Source: Mauremys mutica | Taxonomy: Eukaryota; Chordata; Testudines; Geoemydidae | Reading direction: 5' to 3' | DNA length: 64,000 nt | Assembly (NCBI RefSeq): GCF_020497125.1 | Contig: NC_059080.1 | Coordinates: 49,789,563 to 49,853,562, forward strand | Part shown: in pieces, positions 22,227 to 32,929 of the stretch | How positions within the stretch are numbered: position 1 is the first letter of the stretch | Layout of the letters: each line of letters starts with the position of its first letter | The notes under the pieces: model-generated | The model's input: only the letters and a program-made list of their open reading frames with translations | Database searches by the model: none | Told to the model about the DNA's origin: nothing | Program-made: the position numbers and the translations under genes

Positions 22227-23165
22227 TCACTGAGTGAGAAACTGCTGCTCCTGCTCCCTAGGCTGAGCTAAGTCTGCTCTCCGCTCTAGCTCATTAGTAG
22301 GAGAGAGAGACAGAGAGTGTATTGCTGTATTGAGTGTAGAGGTGCCCTGCAGGGGGTCTGCTGCTGGTGCGCGGGTAGAAGAGTGGCTGGGTGCCAACAC
22401 TCTTCTCGGTGCTGAGGCTGATCGCGCTGTCGGCACCGCAGCTATTTTCGCTGCTGAGGCAGAGCACGCTGGCGGGACTGCGGCCGCTTTTGGCGCTGAA
22501 ACTGACTGCGCTGTGAGTACCGTTGTTAATTTTGCTGTCGGTGCCGAACACGCTGCTGGCACGGCGGCCGTTGTCGGTGCCGAGGAGGAACGCGGTGCCG
22601 GTGCTGTAGACGAGCGCAGTGCCGAGGAGGAGTGAGGCGTCCGCGCCACAGTTGTTTGCGGCGCTGAGGGGACCAAATCAGCAAGTACCCTCCCCACGCG
22701 GGAGGTCGGGTCTCTGCCTCTGTGCTCTGTCAGAGCCGTTGCTGAGGCATTAGAGGAGGCTGAGGCAGCTGTCTTTCCTGCTGTCAGCACAGAGGGTAGG
22801 GATCTCACAGGAGACCCCCTACCCTTGTTAGAGTCTCTTCTGTGAGACTGTTGTGCTTCTTGCCTCCACTCCAGGGAGGGGGAAGCGACACTCCCCACCG
22901 GTTCCGATCTGGCTGGGGAGCGTGTGGGAGCGGGTTCAACCTTTCCCGTCTCTGACAGTGGCTGCAGGGATTTTTCCATCATGATGATTTTGAGCCGCAG
23001 ATCCCTGTCACGACGAACTCTTGACTTGAGGCTTGCACAATGTAGGCACTTTGCGGGGATGTGGGTGTCCCCGAGGCACCTCACACAATGTGAGTGGCCA
23101 TCTGACCATGGCATGGAGTCCTGACAGGAGATGCATCTTTTGAATCCTGAAGTTCCTGGCATCAT
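22227..23165 (-). pseudogene. DIRS gag-like region, N-terminal part
   Basis: A 312-residue frame opens MMPGTSGFKRCISCQDSMPW. A Cys-rich segment follows, with pairs C-x2-C (CISC), HCVRC and KCLHC within the first 45 residues, suggesting a zinc-binding module. After it is a long low-complexity Ala/Ser/Pro stretch (SSAPTTAAVPAACSAPTAK and repeats) with a GC-rich imperfect tandem repeat in the DNA at 22400-22640. It ends four codons short of the next gag frame, which is offset by one, so the two were probably one ORF. Confidence 0.65.
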
Positions 23166-23361
23166 GAATTAGAGATGGCCGAGGAGAGTGAGACAAGCCT
23201 GAGGGGCTTTTTTTTTTTTAAACTAAGTAACTAACTATGCAACTATACTAAAGGAAGGGAAACAACTGGGAAGTAATTAATTATTTCTATGTTCTTTGTT
23301 ACTGTTTCCTATAGAGACCAGGGAAGAGAAGGCAGCACTGCCCCGAGTCCCGTCTTCAGCC

Positions 23362-23549
23362 GAGGACGGTTGAGAAGGAACTGAGGAGGGTGTGGGGCGC
23401 ACGCACTCAGGAAGATTCCAACTAGACGGGAGATACCATCTGGGTGCATGCGCCCCAACCAGGCACCACTACCGAAAATCTCCAATCGACAGCGCCGGGA
23501 CGCACCGTCACCTAGAGAGGAGCACCCACAGGGACAGCACTCGAAGAAG
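23362..23549. repeat. DIRS terminal repeat, right (5' end of element)
   Basis: GAGAAGGAACTGAGGAGGGT to CACTCGAAGAAG. It is the inverted partner of 17500-17665, as shown by shared AGATTCCAACTAGACGGGAG and CCGAAAATCTCCAATCGAC. The outer 40 bases match the second half of the internal complementary region. Confidence 0.85.
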
Positions 23550-24720
23550 AACCCTTCTTGTTACTCGTAACATCTTTTGGTAGCTGCAACTCCAAGTTTG
23601 ATTTGGCCTTACTGATTTCACTCCTGCATGCCTGAGCAATATTTTTATACTCCTCCCTGGTCATTTGTCCAATCTTCCACTTCTTGCAAGCATTTTTTGT
23701 GTGTTTAAGATCAGCAAGGATTTCACTGTTAAGCCAAGCTAGTCGCCTGCCATATTTACTATTCTTTCTCCACATCGGGATGGTTTGTTCCTGCAATCTC
23801 AATAAGGATTCTTTAAAATACAGCCAGCTCTCCTGGACTCCTTTCTCCCTCATATTATTCTCCCAAGGGATCCTGCCCATCAGTTCCTTGAGGGAGTCAA
23901 AGTCTGCTTTTCTGAAGTCCAGGGTCTGTATTCTGCTGCTCTCCTTTCTTTCTTGTGTCAGGATCCTGAACTCGACCATCTCATGGTCACTGCCTCCCAG
24001 GTTCCCATCCACTTTTGCTTCCCCTACTAATTCTTCCCTGTTTGTGAGCAGCAGGTCAAGAAGAGCTCTGCCCCTAGTTGGTTCCTTCAGCACTAGCACC
24101 AGGAAATTGTCCCCTACACTTAAAAACTTCCTGGATTGTCTGTGCACCACTGTATTGCTCTCCCAGCAGATATCGGGGTGATTGAAGTCTCCCATGAGAA
24201 CCAGGGCCTGTGATCTAGTAACTTCTGTTAGTTGCCGGAAGAAAGTCTCATTCACCCCATCCCCCTGGTCTGGTGGTCTATAGCAGATTCCTACCACGAG
24301 ATCACCCTTGTTGCTCACACTTCTAAACTTAATCCCAGACACACACAGGTTTTTCTGCAGTTTCATACCGGAGCTCTGAGCAGTCATACTGCTCTCTTAC
24401 ATACAATGCAACTCCTCCACCTTTTCTGCCCTGCCTGTCCTTCCTGAACAGTTTATATCCATCCATGACAGTACTCCCGTCATGTGATTTATCCCACCAC
24501 GTCTATTATTCCAATCACATCATAATTCCTTGACTGTGCCAGGACTTCCAGTTCTCCCTGCTGGTTTCCCAGGATTCTTGAATTTGTGTATAGGCACTTA
24601 AAATAACTTGCTGATCATCCCGCTTTCTCAGTATGAGGCAGGAGTCCTCTCCTCTTGTGCTCTCCTGCTCGTGCTTCCTCCCAGCATCCCACTTCCCCAC
24701 TTACCTCAGGGCTTTGGTTT
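23550..24720 (-). mobile_element. CR1 LINE (large split copy), endonuclease segment
   Basis: A long minus-strand frame reads GDLVVGICYRPPDQGDGVNE, ALVLMGDFNHPDICWESNTV (GDFNHPDI is the endonuclease box), LDLLLTNREELVGEAKVDGN, GSDHEMVEFRIL and SWLYFKESLLRLQEQTIPMW. It then reaches SNLELQLPKDVTSNKKG at the DIRS junction, where FFRYVSNKKEV continues at 17440. The frame is remarkably open. Confidence 0.9.
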
Positions 24721-25510
24721 CCTTCCCTGGTGAACCTAGTTTAAAGCCCTCCTCACTAGGTTAGCCAGCCTGCCTGCAAAGATGCTCTTCTCTCTCTTCG
24801 TTAGGTGGAGCCCATCTCTACCTAGCACTCCTTCTTGGAACACCATCCCATGGTCAAAGAATCCAAAGCCTTCTCTCCAACACCACCTGCGTAGCCATTC
24901 GTTGACATCCACGATTCAACGGTCTCTACCCAGGCCTTTTCCTTCCACAGGGATGATGGATGAGAACACCACTTACGCCTCAAACTCCTTTATTCTTCTT
25001 CCCAGAGCCATGTAGTCTGCAGGTCATTCTTGGCAGTATCATTGGTGCCCACGTGGAGAAGTAGGAAGGGGTAGTGATCTGAGGGCTTGATGCGTCTTGG
25101 CAGTCTCTCTGTCACATCGTGAATCCTAGCTCCTAGCAAGCAGCACACTTCTCAGTTTTCCCGGTCAGGATGGCAGATAGATGACTTAGTCCCCCTGAGG
25201 AGGGAGTACCCGACCACCACCACCTGCCTCCTTCTCTTGGGAGCAGCGGTCGTGGGACCCCCATCCCTAGGACATTGCATCTTGTGCCTTCCTATCGGTG
25301 GAGTCTCCTTCTGCTCCCTTCCCTCAGATGCATCACCTAGTCCACTCTCCGAATTAGTACCTGTGGAGAGAACATGAAAATGGTTGCTCACCTTTATCTG
25401 CATTGCTGGCACATGGATGCTCCTTTTTCTTCTTCTGGAGGTCACATGCTGCCAAATTTCTTCACCGTCCTTGTGTCCCTGCTGCGCAGCCTGCTCTGAT
25501 TCAGGATTCC
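24721..25510 (-). mobile_element. CR1 LINE (large split copy), ORF1 esterase-like segment
   Basis: Minus strand: RRRQVVVVGYSLLRGT, SSICHPDREN, VCCLLGARIHDVTERLPRRI, SDHYPFLLLHVGTNDTAKND. This is the GDSL-type esterase region I associate with CR1 ORF1. The GDSL box reads GYSL here (one base change), while HVGTND is kept. The 5' limit near 25510 is approximate. Confidence 0.75.
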
Positions 25511-26470
25511 AGTAACTAGGGCTTTAGGCAGGTACCTAGAGTGCTATGCTTCAGTGCAGACCTTGGAGGCCCCAGGCACATTGAGGCTAAAGGCCTCAAG
25601 CATACACCTGCCTCACCACATGTATCAATGGTGACACTTGGGCTTTAGGGGGATATGCTCAGAACTTCCACACCTCAGCAGGCCTACACATTATAGTCAG
25701 GGCTACAAGGCACAGGCATTATGAATGCAGTGTGTGCTGTAGGTGGCATAGGTGCTGAGAGGTATTGAGTTGGGAAGTGCTACAGGGACAGCAAGTGGTG
25801 CAAACGTTGTGGGTGAGGCAGAAGGTAGTAGTGTAGTACCTGTGTGTGGGCAAAGCGATGCCATGAGTCAGAAGGAACTGAAACAAAACACTGCAGAAGG
25901 TATTAAGGCATAGGCAGTTGGCCTTCAAATGGAGCTGAACTACCGGTGCCTCAGAGAGAAAAAGATACTTTGGAAGCTAGAGGAATTACGGCTGGTGCAC
26001 GCTATGGAGAGCAGGAATCCAGTCAACATTTTGTTTTTAGAGAAACATTTTAATGTAGGAAAGGTTTAACAGCTTTGGGCAAAGGTAAGATTAGTAATAG
26101 AGTAAATACATATCTAATAAGTATAAAAATTGAAAGGAAAAATTAAGGGCTGGACTGGGATAGAATATAAGTTAGGGTATTTGATAAAGAAAAATATAGT
26201 GAGTGAAGGGTTGAGAAAGCAATAACCTGGGCAAAGTGGTGAAAGGTTTTGTTTTGGGTCTGGTGTTTTTTTGTTTTCAAATGTATCATCTCACTTATTG
26301 TCTTCATTAGACTGAAAAGCTCTTCTGGGAAAGTACCATTTATTCATGTAATGCTCATACCATGCTGCTATTATTGTCATAAACATCAGAAGACAAAAAG
26401 TCACACACAGGTTTTTGGCTTGTCCCACTGCTTATGCTTTCCAAAAATTATTTTAAAATGCTGTTTACAC
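25511..26470. other. Intergenic, no gene recognised
   Basis: Sequence between the large CR1 and a MITE. No exon, RNA gene or repeat family is recognised. Confidence 0.4.
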
Positions 26471-26827
26471 CGGGAGTTGTTTTTCAACCAGGGGTTCGTG
26501 GCCCCCGGGGGGGGGCTGTGATCAGGTTTCAGGGGGCCACCAGGCAGGGCCAGTGTTAGATTTGCTGGGACCCAGGGCAGAAAGCTGAAGTCCTACTGTG
26601 TGGGGCTGATGCCCAGGGCCCCCAGACCTGCCACCTGGGGCTGAAGCGTGAACAACTTAACTTTGTGGGGACTCCTGCGGTGTGGGGCCCCAGGCAACTG
26701 CCCTGCTTGCTACCCCCTAATGCTGGTCCTGGCTTTCATACGCAGAAAAACAGTTGTGGCACTGGCAGGCCATGGAGTTTTTGTAGCATGTTGGGGGGGG
26801 GCTCAGAAAGAAGGTTGAGAGCCCCTG
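26471..26827. mobile_element. hAT MITE with perfect 8-bp target duplication
   Basis: GTTTACAC flanks the element at 26463-26470 and 26828-26835 without mismatch. The ends are CGGGAGTTGTTTTTCAACC and the inverted GTTGAGAGCCCCTG. The core is GC-rich (GGGGCTGATGCCCAGGG) with two poly-G runs. Confidence 0.8.
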
Positions 26828-26919
26828 GTTTACACCCAAAATTTAAACACAAGTATTTTTAGTCTTCTCTAGGAAAAAAATGGCCAAATAATTAATTCAA
26901 GCTACATAGTGATGAAAGC

Positions 26920-27603
26920 CATTTTAATTGATAGGGATAAATATTAGGGAGGGAGAGGAATTATTTAAGCTTAGTACCAATGTGGACACAAGAACAAATG
27001 GATATAAACTGGACACTAGGAAGTTTAGACTTGAAATTAGATGAACGTTTCTAACCATTAGAGGAGTGAAATTCTGGAACAGCCTTCCAAGGGGAGTAGT
27101 GGGGGCAAAAGACATATCTGGCTTTAAGACTAAGCTTGATAAGTTTATGGAGGGGATGGTATGATGGGATAGCCTAATTTTGGCAATTAATTTGGCAACT
27201 GATCTTTATCAGCAGGTAAGTATGCCCAGTGGTCTGTGACGGGATGTTAGATGGGGTGGGATCTGAGTTACTACAGAGAATTCTTTCCTGGGTACTGGCT
27301 GGTGAGTCTTGCCCACATGCTCAGGGTTTAACTGATCACCATATTTGGGGTCGGGAAGGAATTGGCAGAAGCCCTGGAGGTTTTTTGCCTTCCTCTGCAG
27401 CATGGGGCACGGGTCACTTGCTGGAGGATTCTCTGAAGCTTGAGGTCTTCAAGCCACAATTTGGGGACTTCAGTAACTCAGACATAGGTTAGGGGTTTGT
27501 TACAGGAGTGGGTGGGTGAGATTCTGTGGCCTGCATTGTGCAGGAGGTCAGACTAGATTATCATAATGGTCCCTTCTGACCTTAAAGTCTATGAGTCTAT
27601 GAT
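26920..27603 (+). mobile_element. CR1 LINE 3' end
   Basis: The segment runs from GGGATAAATATTAGGGAGGG through TGGAACAGCCTTCCAAGGG and GGTCCCTTCTGACCTTAAAG, ending CTATGAGTCTATGA. It belongs to the same subfamily as the younger copy at 41480-42656 but is more diverged. Confidence 0.87.
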
Positions 27604-28871
27604 AGAAAGTCTGAAGAAACAGCAGCTGTATTGTGGCTTGGGAACGTCTCGCACTTAAACCATGAAAAGTGCTTGACCTTAAAGACTAAACTCAGAGCCA
27701 AAACACACAGTTTTCAGTTTTTGTTTTAGAATTTTTCGTTCCAAGTACACCCAAACTAACTGTTCAAACAAATGTACAGATCAAAATAGGATCCAAACAT
27801 TTATTGTAATACTCATTCACTAGGAATGTGAATATACACAGAACAGCTTCATCAGTATTACTTTTACATTTAGGTTAACATTTGGCAAGTCCAAACAAAA
27901 CAAAATTGTTTATTTTTGTTTCCTCACACTGCAAACAAATAGTAAACTGGGAGTTTCAGAGAAGTAACGAGGAGGCAGCAATGTGGGCAAATGAGAACCC
28001 TTCATCTATCATTTGTAGCCTGCAATAACTTCTCCTCACAGGCCTGAGGTTTCTCGCATTCTAGACAAACAGCAATTCAGATTAATTATAAAGCTCTGAT
28101 ATTATTTGCTTATTTGAACATAAATATTTAACAGGTATCAAAAAAGCAAAGCAGGAGGAAAATGGTTACTGACATAAAGGGATGATATCCTACAAAGATG
28201 ACAAAAAGAAAGGGTAGTCTTATAACCAGACAAACCTGTAACAAACTGGGAATAAACCTAGTCCTTATTCACACTTGTTGATTCATTAATTATAATTTAC
28301 TCCAAATTATAGTCTATCTTGACTTTTCCTCCCCCACCCCACCCTTTCTGGCCTGGTGATTTTGTATATTATATACTTTTAATGAAATTCAACATGTAGA
28401 AAAAGAAGTAATGCTAATTTAGCCAATATTTTCTATAGGAATCTAATTACAGAACTGTGAGAGGAAAAAAGTACAATAGACGTGGTTAACTGTCATATCT
28501 TCATCAGCCAACACAAATCAAGCATGGTGAGGTTTGAGTCCAACCCTTCAACATAACGCACAGCAGCTGTGCTGATGGAAGCCTGTAGTGCTGTAGCCCT
28601 GCAGTGAGCAAATAATTAAAGATACAGATTCATTCTATATTTAGTTACGAAATTAACTAAAACTGATAAGGTCTGGGGGAAAGGAAGGCATTAGAGGCTC
28701 CTTGTCTCAACAGCACTGTATAATTTTGAGTGCATTTATTCTCTAAAATGATCCTCCCTTAATACAATCAACTTAAAACTAGCTGTTTACAAGAAGCTTT
28801 ATCTGATACAGGGAAGGATACCGCTTTATTTCCCATCCACCCCACTGTGCCTTCATAGTTCTATTGATCTT
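27604..28871 (-). other. RNF168: RNF168 3' untranslated and downstream region
   Basis: No coding feature is seen downstream of the RNF168 stop. Minus-strand AATAAA hexamers (plus TTTATT) occur at 28825-28830, 28735-28740, about 27909-27914 and 27800-27805. Any could be the polyadenylation signal, and I cannot choose between them from sequence. Confidence 0.5.
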
Positions 28872-29957
28872 TTACTTTGAAACAGACCTCTTAAACATCT
28901 GAAGGATTGTCTTTTGTTTATTCTTGGTCAACAGTGATTGGATATCCTTTGAGTCACAGCTGTTGACACAGTTCAACACTTTTCCTCCTCTGACACTGGG
29001 CGATTTCATCTGGAGCTTGCTGGGAGGCTGCCAGTTCTCATTGTGGGAGCTTCTTCGCGGTTTCCGATGACTAATTTCAGCTTGGCTCTTGGGAGATGTC
29101 AAGTCACTTGCCATCTTATTACTACCTCTCCCAGTTGGAGATTCCTCCAGACATGGAGATGCTTTAGGACGCAGAAGGTACTCATCTGGAGAGCCTTTCT
29201 TTCGGTTTAATGTCTTTTGCTCCCTGTTTATCTCTCTCTGAAGTTGCAGAGCCAGGAGCCTGTCTTGCTCCTCTTGCTTATGCCTCTCATAAAGCTGCTT
29301 CTCCAAATCTATATGCATTTGCACACTAAGATCATTTACCTTCTCCTCTTGGTCTTCATAAGTTTCTGGAAAAGTTTTCCTCCTTTTATCAATCAAGCAT
29401 GAATCAACTGCTGATTCAGTTGGAGATTCCTGAGATTTTCTTTTTGGTGTCTCCTTACTGTTCTGTAAGGCATTTTGTTTCTTTCCTTCAACTGAGCAGT
29501 TTGCAGCCACTTCCATGAGATTATGGGATGCATCCCTGTTCTCTAATTTGCCAGACGTCACAGAATCAACTGCTTCCTGAAGAGAAGAGCTAGTTTCTGC
29601 ACATTTTTCAGAGTCTATGTTTTCTGTACATGTAGAGTTATCGTTTTCAAAGGCACTTCTGGCTAACTCTCCACTGGAAGAAGAAAGTCCAGGATCAGGC
29701 CTTTCCTGTTTTGTGACATTGCGAAGTGCATTTGTAATTTTATCTACCTGATAGTTTGCTCCTGACAGACCTTCCCACTCAATGGGATGAGACCCCACTA
29801 CAGGAGAGGTATTTAAATAAGTCAGACATGATTCTAAAAATGAATCCTTAACATTTCTGTCTTGAACAGTGGAGACAGTTTGTGGAGACAGCGTTGGCAT
29901 TTCCTCTCTATCCTTTTCTTGCCACATTAAGATGTCATCTTCAGTGCTATTATTTTC
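28872..29957 (-). CDS. RNF168: RNF168 coding exon 6 (C-terminal half)
   Basis: The acceptor TTTTTTGTAG|GAAAAT (29958/29957) opens in phase 0 with ENNSTEDDILMWQEKDREEM, then PTLSPQ as in human. The 361-residue exon ends at a stop at 28872-28874. Near its middle the second ubiquitin-binding module is kept: LYERHKQEEQDRLLALQLQR is MIU2, followed by the LRM2-like GSPDEYLLR. These direct RNF168 to RNF8-made and self-made ubiquitin chains at damaged chromatin. The C-terminus KQKTILQMFKRSVSK matches the human KSVFQMFQRC ending. The region before MIU2 is low-complexity Ser/Asn/Glu and poorly conserved, as usual. Joined to the other exons the protein is 617 residues against 571 in human. Confidence 0.95.
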   Translation of the reverse strand, partial: ENNSTEDDILMWQEKDREEMPTLSPQTVSTVQDRNVKDSFLESCLTYLNTSPVVGSHPIEWEGLSGANYQVDKITNALRNVTKQERPDPGLSSSSGELARSAFENDNSTCTENIDSEKCAETSSSLQEAVDSVTSGKLENRDASHNLMEVAANCSVEGKKQNALQNSKETPKRKSQESPTESAVDSCLIDKRRKTFPETYEDQEEKVNDLSVQMHIDLEKQLYERHKQEEQDRLLALQLQREINREQKTLNRKKGSPDEYLLRPKASPCLEESPTGRGSNKMASDLTSPKSQAEISHRKPRRSSHNENWQPPSKLQMKSPSVRGGKVLNCVNSCDSKDIQSLLTKNKQKTILQMFKRSVSK

Positions 29958-30673
29958 CTACAAAAAAGATAAGGCAAAACTGAAAACAAACCAATCAAAT
30001 ACAGCTTGGTGAAAAGTTAATCTTCCATAAACTTTTACTTCTGTTCAGAAATGTTTATTGTCCTCTGATAAGTTTTTATATAAATAGAAAATTTGATAAA
30101 ATAAAAAGCAAGTTTCATTTCTGTTGGCCGCATTAGCTCCGAAAACTAGAGGGTATTAAGCTGGATTCTTTTCTGGCCTGTGCACCAACAGAACTATTAA
30201 CCAAGTCACCATTGTATAATCCTTGTTGGGGATGATGCACAAGTCAAAAAGAATAGAAGCTTGCCTTCCAGATGCCATGTTGAGTTTGCAGTTAGAATAT
30301 TTTTTTTGGTCAGAAAAGTAAATGTCTCATACATAAGGAGAAATTACTCCTGCTTAGCAGACCTCAACAGTGAATTTTCTGGCTCCAATACTTGGTATCA
30401 GAGAATCAGAATACATATTCGGATCTTGCAATTTTTCACAGAGTAACAAAAATATATTTTGCCTAGTCAGTGATACAGATTGGATGAAATGCTTTCTAAG
30501 GCCATTTCTAAAATTCTACTTAAATACAACCTTTACCTTTTTAAGATGCCAGTGTGTTCATTTTTATGGTTATAAATGTACTTCCAGTCTATATACCCTC
30601 AACAAAAAGAAAAGAACCTGCAGTTACTAATAAATAGTGCCATATATAACTTCAATATGGAGACATGGATTAC
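29958..30673 (-). other. RNF168: RNF168 intron 5
   Basis: AT-rich intron sequence with no repeat that I recognise. Confidence 0.6.
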
Positions 30674-30761
30674 CATAGAAAAGGAGTTATTCCTGCGTTT
30701 CTCTGCTTTTTTAGAGAGCGACGTTGGTACTGAGGCACAAGGCGGCTTTGGAGATAGATAC
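30674..30761 (-). CDS. RNF168: RNF168 coding exon 5 (small)
   Basis: This 88-bp exon completes the Arg codon split from exon 4 and encodes YLSPKPPCASVPTSLSKKAE, then KRRNNSFSM. It aligns with human YLTPKSQFGSASHSE, which follows GDIQK. The acceptor has a strong pyrimidine tract (TTTTTTCCCCCCCTTAAG|G). The donor ATG|GTAATC is weaker. Its length (1 + 29 codons) carries the frame correctly into exon 6. Support is splice sites, phase and the YLSPK match; the rest has diverged. Confidence 0.85.
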
Positions 30762-31956
30762 CTTAAGGGGGGGAAAAAAGCATATATTAAGACAAAACTT
30801 TAAGCATCAAATTAAAGTTTGAGAGTCCTCCACATTTCTCTGAACCTTCAGATCAGTGTAGGTGAGTGTCCCACTATTATCTTCCACATTATCCTGGGCT
30901 GAAATACTCTAACATTCAGTAGATTCCAGTTACCATAGATTACTTAAAAAAAAAAATGGTATGCCAAAAAAGTAATGCAGTTCACCACTCGAATCTAAAG
31001 ACTAAATGATAGCTTATTTTACAAATAAAAAATCATTTACCTATAGTCATTTTGAAGGTGATTTATTGCATCAACAAGAAACAAATGTTTGGCATTATAC
31101 TTTCCAAGCCTCCTTGAAGCCATGAGAAATAGTTCATATTTACTTTAAAAGGCAACAGTGATTATGCAGTGTGGCTACCAGCCACAGCTGGAGGACCATA
31201 AAGGGTCATGTTCTCTGATCCTAACTGGAAGACTGGATGGCATACAAGTCTATAAGGACTGAATAACACTTCTCTGAAAAAGTGAACTTAAAAAAGAAAA
31301 AATGTTAACAGAAACTGATCTGCCAGGAACAGAACTAAAGTTGAGTAACAAAAGGGGCCACAGTGATAAAATTTAAAGAATATATCAACATAGAATAAAT
31401 TCAGGTTAAGTAGGCCAATGAGACTACAATAGGATATCGAGGCAGAGCACAGTGATCTTAAAGTGAGGTTAAGAGTCGAAAGAGTCAACTATGCAAAGGC
31501 AGCACTTGTTATTCAATAGATCTATCTGAATGTGTCAAATCTGATCTGTTTACTGACATTTTCACTATTTGCATTGCAGCTGCGGGAGAACAAGAATGAT
31601 TCTATTCTTGGCCATACATCAATAGAATTACTAACTGAGCTCCAACTGCAGAATCTCTATTGCTATGTCATCTCAGAGAAAAAAACAGCTTGACTTTCAG
31701 ATTCAAGGTTGAATTTGCTCTCCTGACAATTACAAAATCCATCTTTTTATCTGTTACCTGAGCAAGTTTGATAAGGAAGTAGTTGAGAGAATCAACACAG
31801 AATGCCAGTGTGCTCTTTTACAGTGGTACTTTTCTAAGTTTAGAGTTTAGCCACACTTAGTTCTTTCCAAACTAAAAACCGTATTTCTCCTTTCACATGC
31901 TGTGTATTTTGTCGAAGTGTACCAACAAATCTTGGACAGAAAGCTGCATTACTTAC
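30762..31956 (-). other. RNF168: RNF168 intron 4
   Basis: AT-rich intron sequence with no recognised repeat or RNA gene. Confidence 0.5.
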
Positions 31957-32081
31957 CTTTGGATGTCTCCAGAGTTGCTTGATTTGTTTTTTGTCTTGCA
32001 TGAACTAATTGGAGATGGGCCAGACGTGTGACTGTTTGCAAGTAAAGGAGTGCTGAACATGTGTTCATCGGTAGACTTGTT
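31957..32081 (-). CDS. RNF168: RNF168 coding exon 4
   Basis: The exon encodes NKSTDEHMFSTPLLANSHTS, GPSPISSCKTKNKSSNSGDI and Q plus the first two bases of Arg. It corresponds to the human stretch ending KSKNKQRNTGDIQK. The acceptor is CATTAAAG|AAC (32082/32081) and the donor CAAAG|GTAAGT (31957/31956). Ser/Asn-rich linker with no known domain. The acceptor has only a modest pyrimidine tract, and a 99-bp palindrome lies about 145 bp upstream of it in the transcript. Confidence 0.88.
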
Positions 32082-32227
32082 CTTTAATGCCAGGAAACAT
32101 ACAGAAATTAGACATAATTGAAAATAAGTGTGCTTCTGTAAACAGGTTTAGTTATTTGCATGAATTCTTTGGAGCAAACAATAAGTATAGATAGGGAACT
32201 GCACTCAGCATGCATTAAATTTATCTG

Positions 32228-32454
32228 TAGAAGCAGCAAAGAATCCTGTGGCACCTTATAGACTAACAGACGTTTTGCAGCATGAGCTTTCGTGGCTGAA
32301 TACCCACTTCTTCAGATGCAAGTCACTTGCATCTGAAGAAGTGGGTATTCACCCACGAAAGCTCATGCTGCAAAACGTCTGTTAGTCTATAAGGTGCCAC
32401 AGGATTCTTTGCTGCTTCTACAGAACCAGACTAACACGGCTACCCCTCTGATAC
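32228..32454. repeat. Palindromic Penelope-type insertion in RNF168 intron 3
   Basis: The segment holds two 99-bp arms (32225-32323 and 32325-32423) that are reverse complements with one mismatch and a one-base spacer at 32324. Each arm contains AAGAATCCTGTGGCACCTTA, TAGACTAACAGACGTTTTGC and GAATACCCACTTCTTCAGAT. The tail CAGACTAACACGGCTACCCC follows the right arm. TTAAATTTATCTG (13 bp) is present on both sides (32215-32227, 32455-32467), marking it as an insertion. Confidence 0.8.
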
Positions 32455-32929
32455 TTAAATTTATCTGGAGGCAGTGGTATCAGGAGAAGAGTTTTTCATT
32501 AGTATTACCACAAAATGGCAGGTTATATCAAATACAACTGAGCTATGTACATCCCACATCTATATATTTTTCAATGGTTAGGATTCTTCTAAGTTACTCT
32601 CTCTCAAACACTGCCATTGCATTTTCCACTCCTAAGCACAGGCTACAGACATTAACCTCCTCCAAAAAAGCATTTTTTAAATGATGGGAAAAAGAGAGGA
32701 GCTCCTGGTATTCAAGAAGGTGGTTACTATGGAGGAGATTTTAAATCAACTACTGGTAAACACTCCAAGTGTATTTTAAAAGTGGAAATTTTTATTCTCT
32801 CCTCTTTTTTGTTGGATTTTAAAACTTAATGCTCAATAAGTTATTTAAAGCACTGAATATTTAATGTTGGGTTCCAATCTAAAATTTGAAGAATTTTTTT
32901 GAAATTCTTCATGCAACCCCCAAGGAGAT

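Larger units (their letters stand above)
17441..23549 (-). mobile_element. DIRS-type retrotransposon, 6.1 kb, structurally complete
   Basis: The element reads from right to left: inverted terminal repeat, gag-like region, RT, RNase H, methyltransferase-like stretch, tyrosine recombinase, internal complementary region, opposite terminal repeat. That order is diagnostic of DIRS elements, which replicate through a circular intermediate and integrate by a tyrosine recombinase instead of an integrase. Deleting 17441-23549 rejoins the host CR1 at GAAGA|AACCC with no base gained or lost and no target duplication, as known for DIRS. Coding lesions are few for its length: two nonsense codons in RT-RNase H and several single-base frameshifts. 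This suggests a fairly recent but inactive copy. Confidence 0.9.

Noticed and set aside
22330..22635. Plus-strand 101-codon Ala/Gly-rich frame
   Set aside because: Shadow of the low-complexity gag-like region of the DIRS element on the other strand.
17441..25510. A host gene built from the long minus-strand frames
   Set aside because: All frames belong to DIRS gag/RT/YR or CR1 ORF1/ORF2 and are bounded by element ends.
32228..32454. microRNA precursor
   Set aside because: The hairpin is a transposon palindrome with 13-bp target duplication; nothing else suggests a miRNA.
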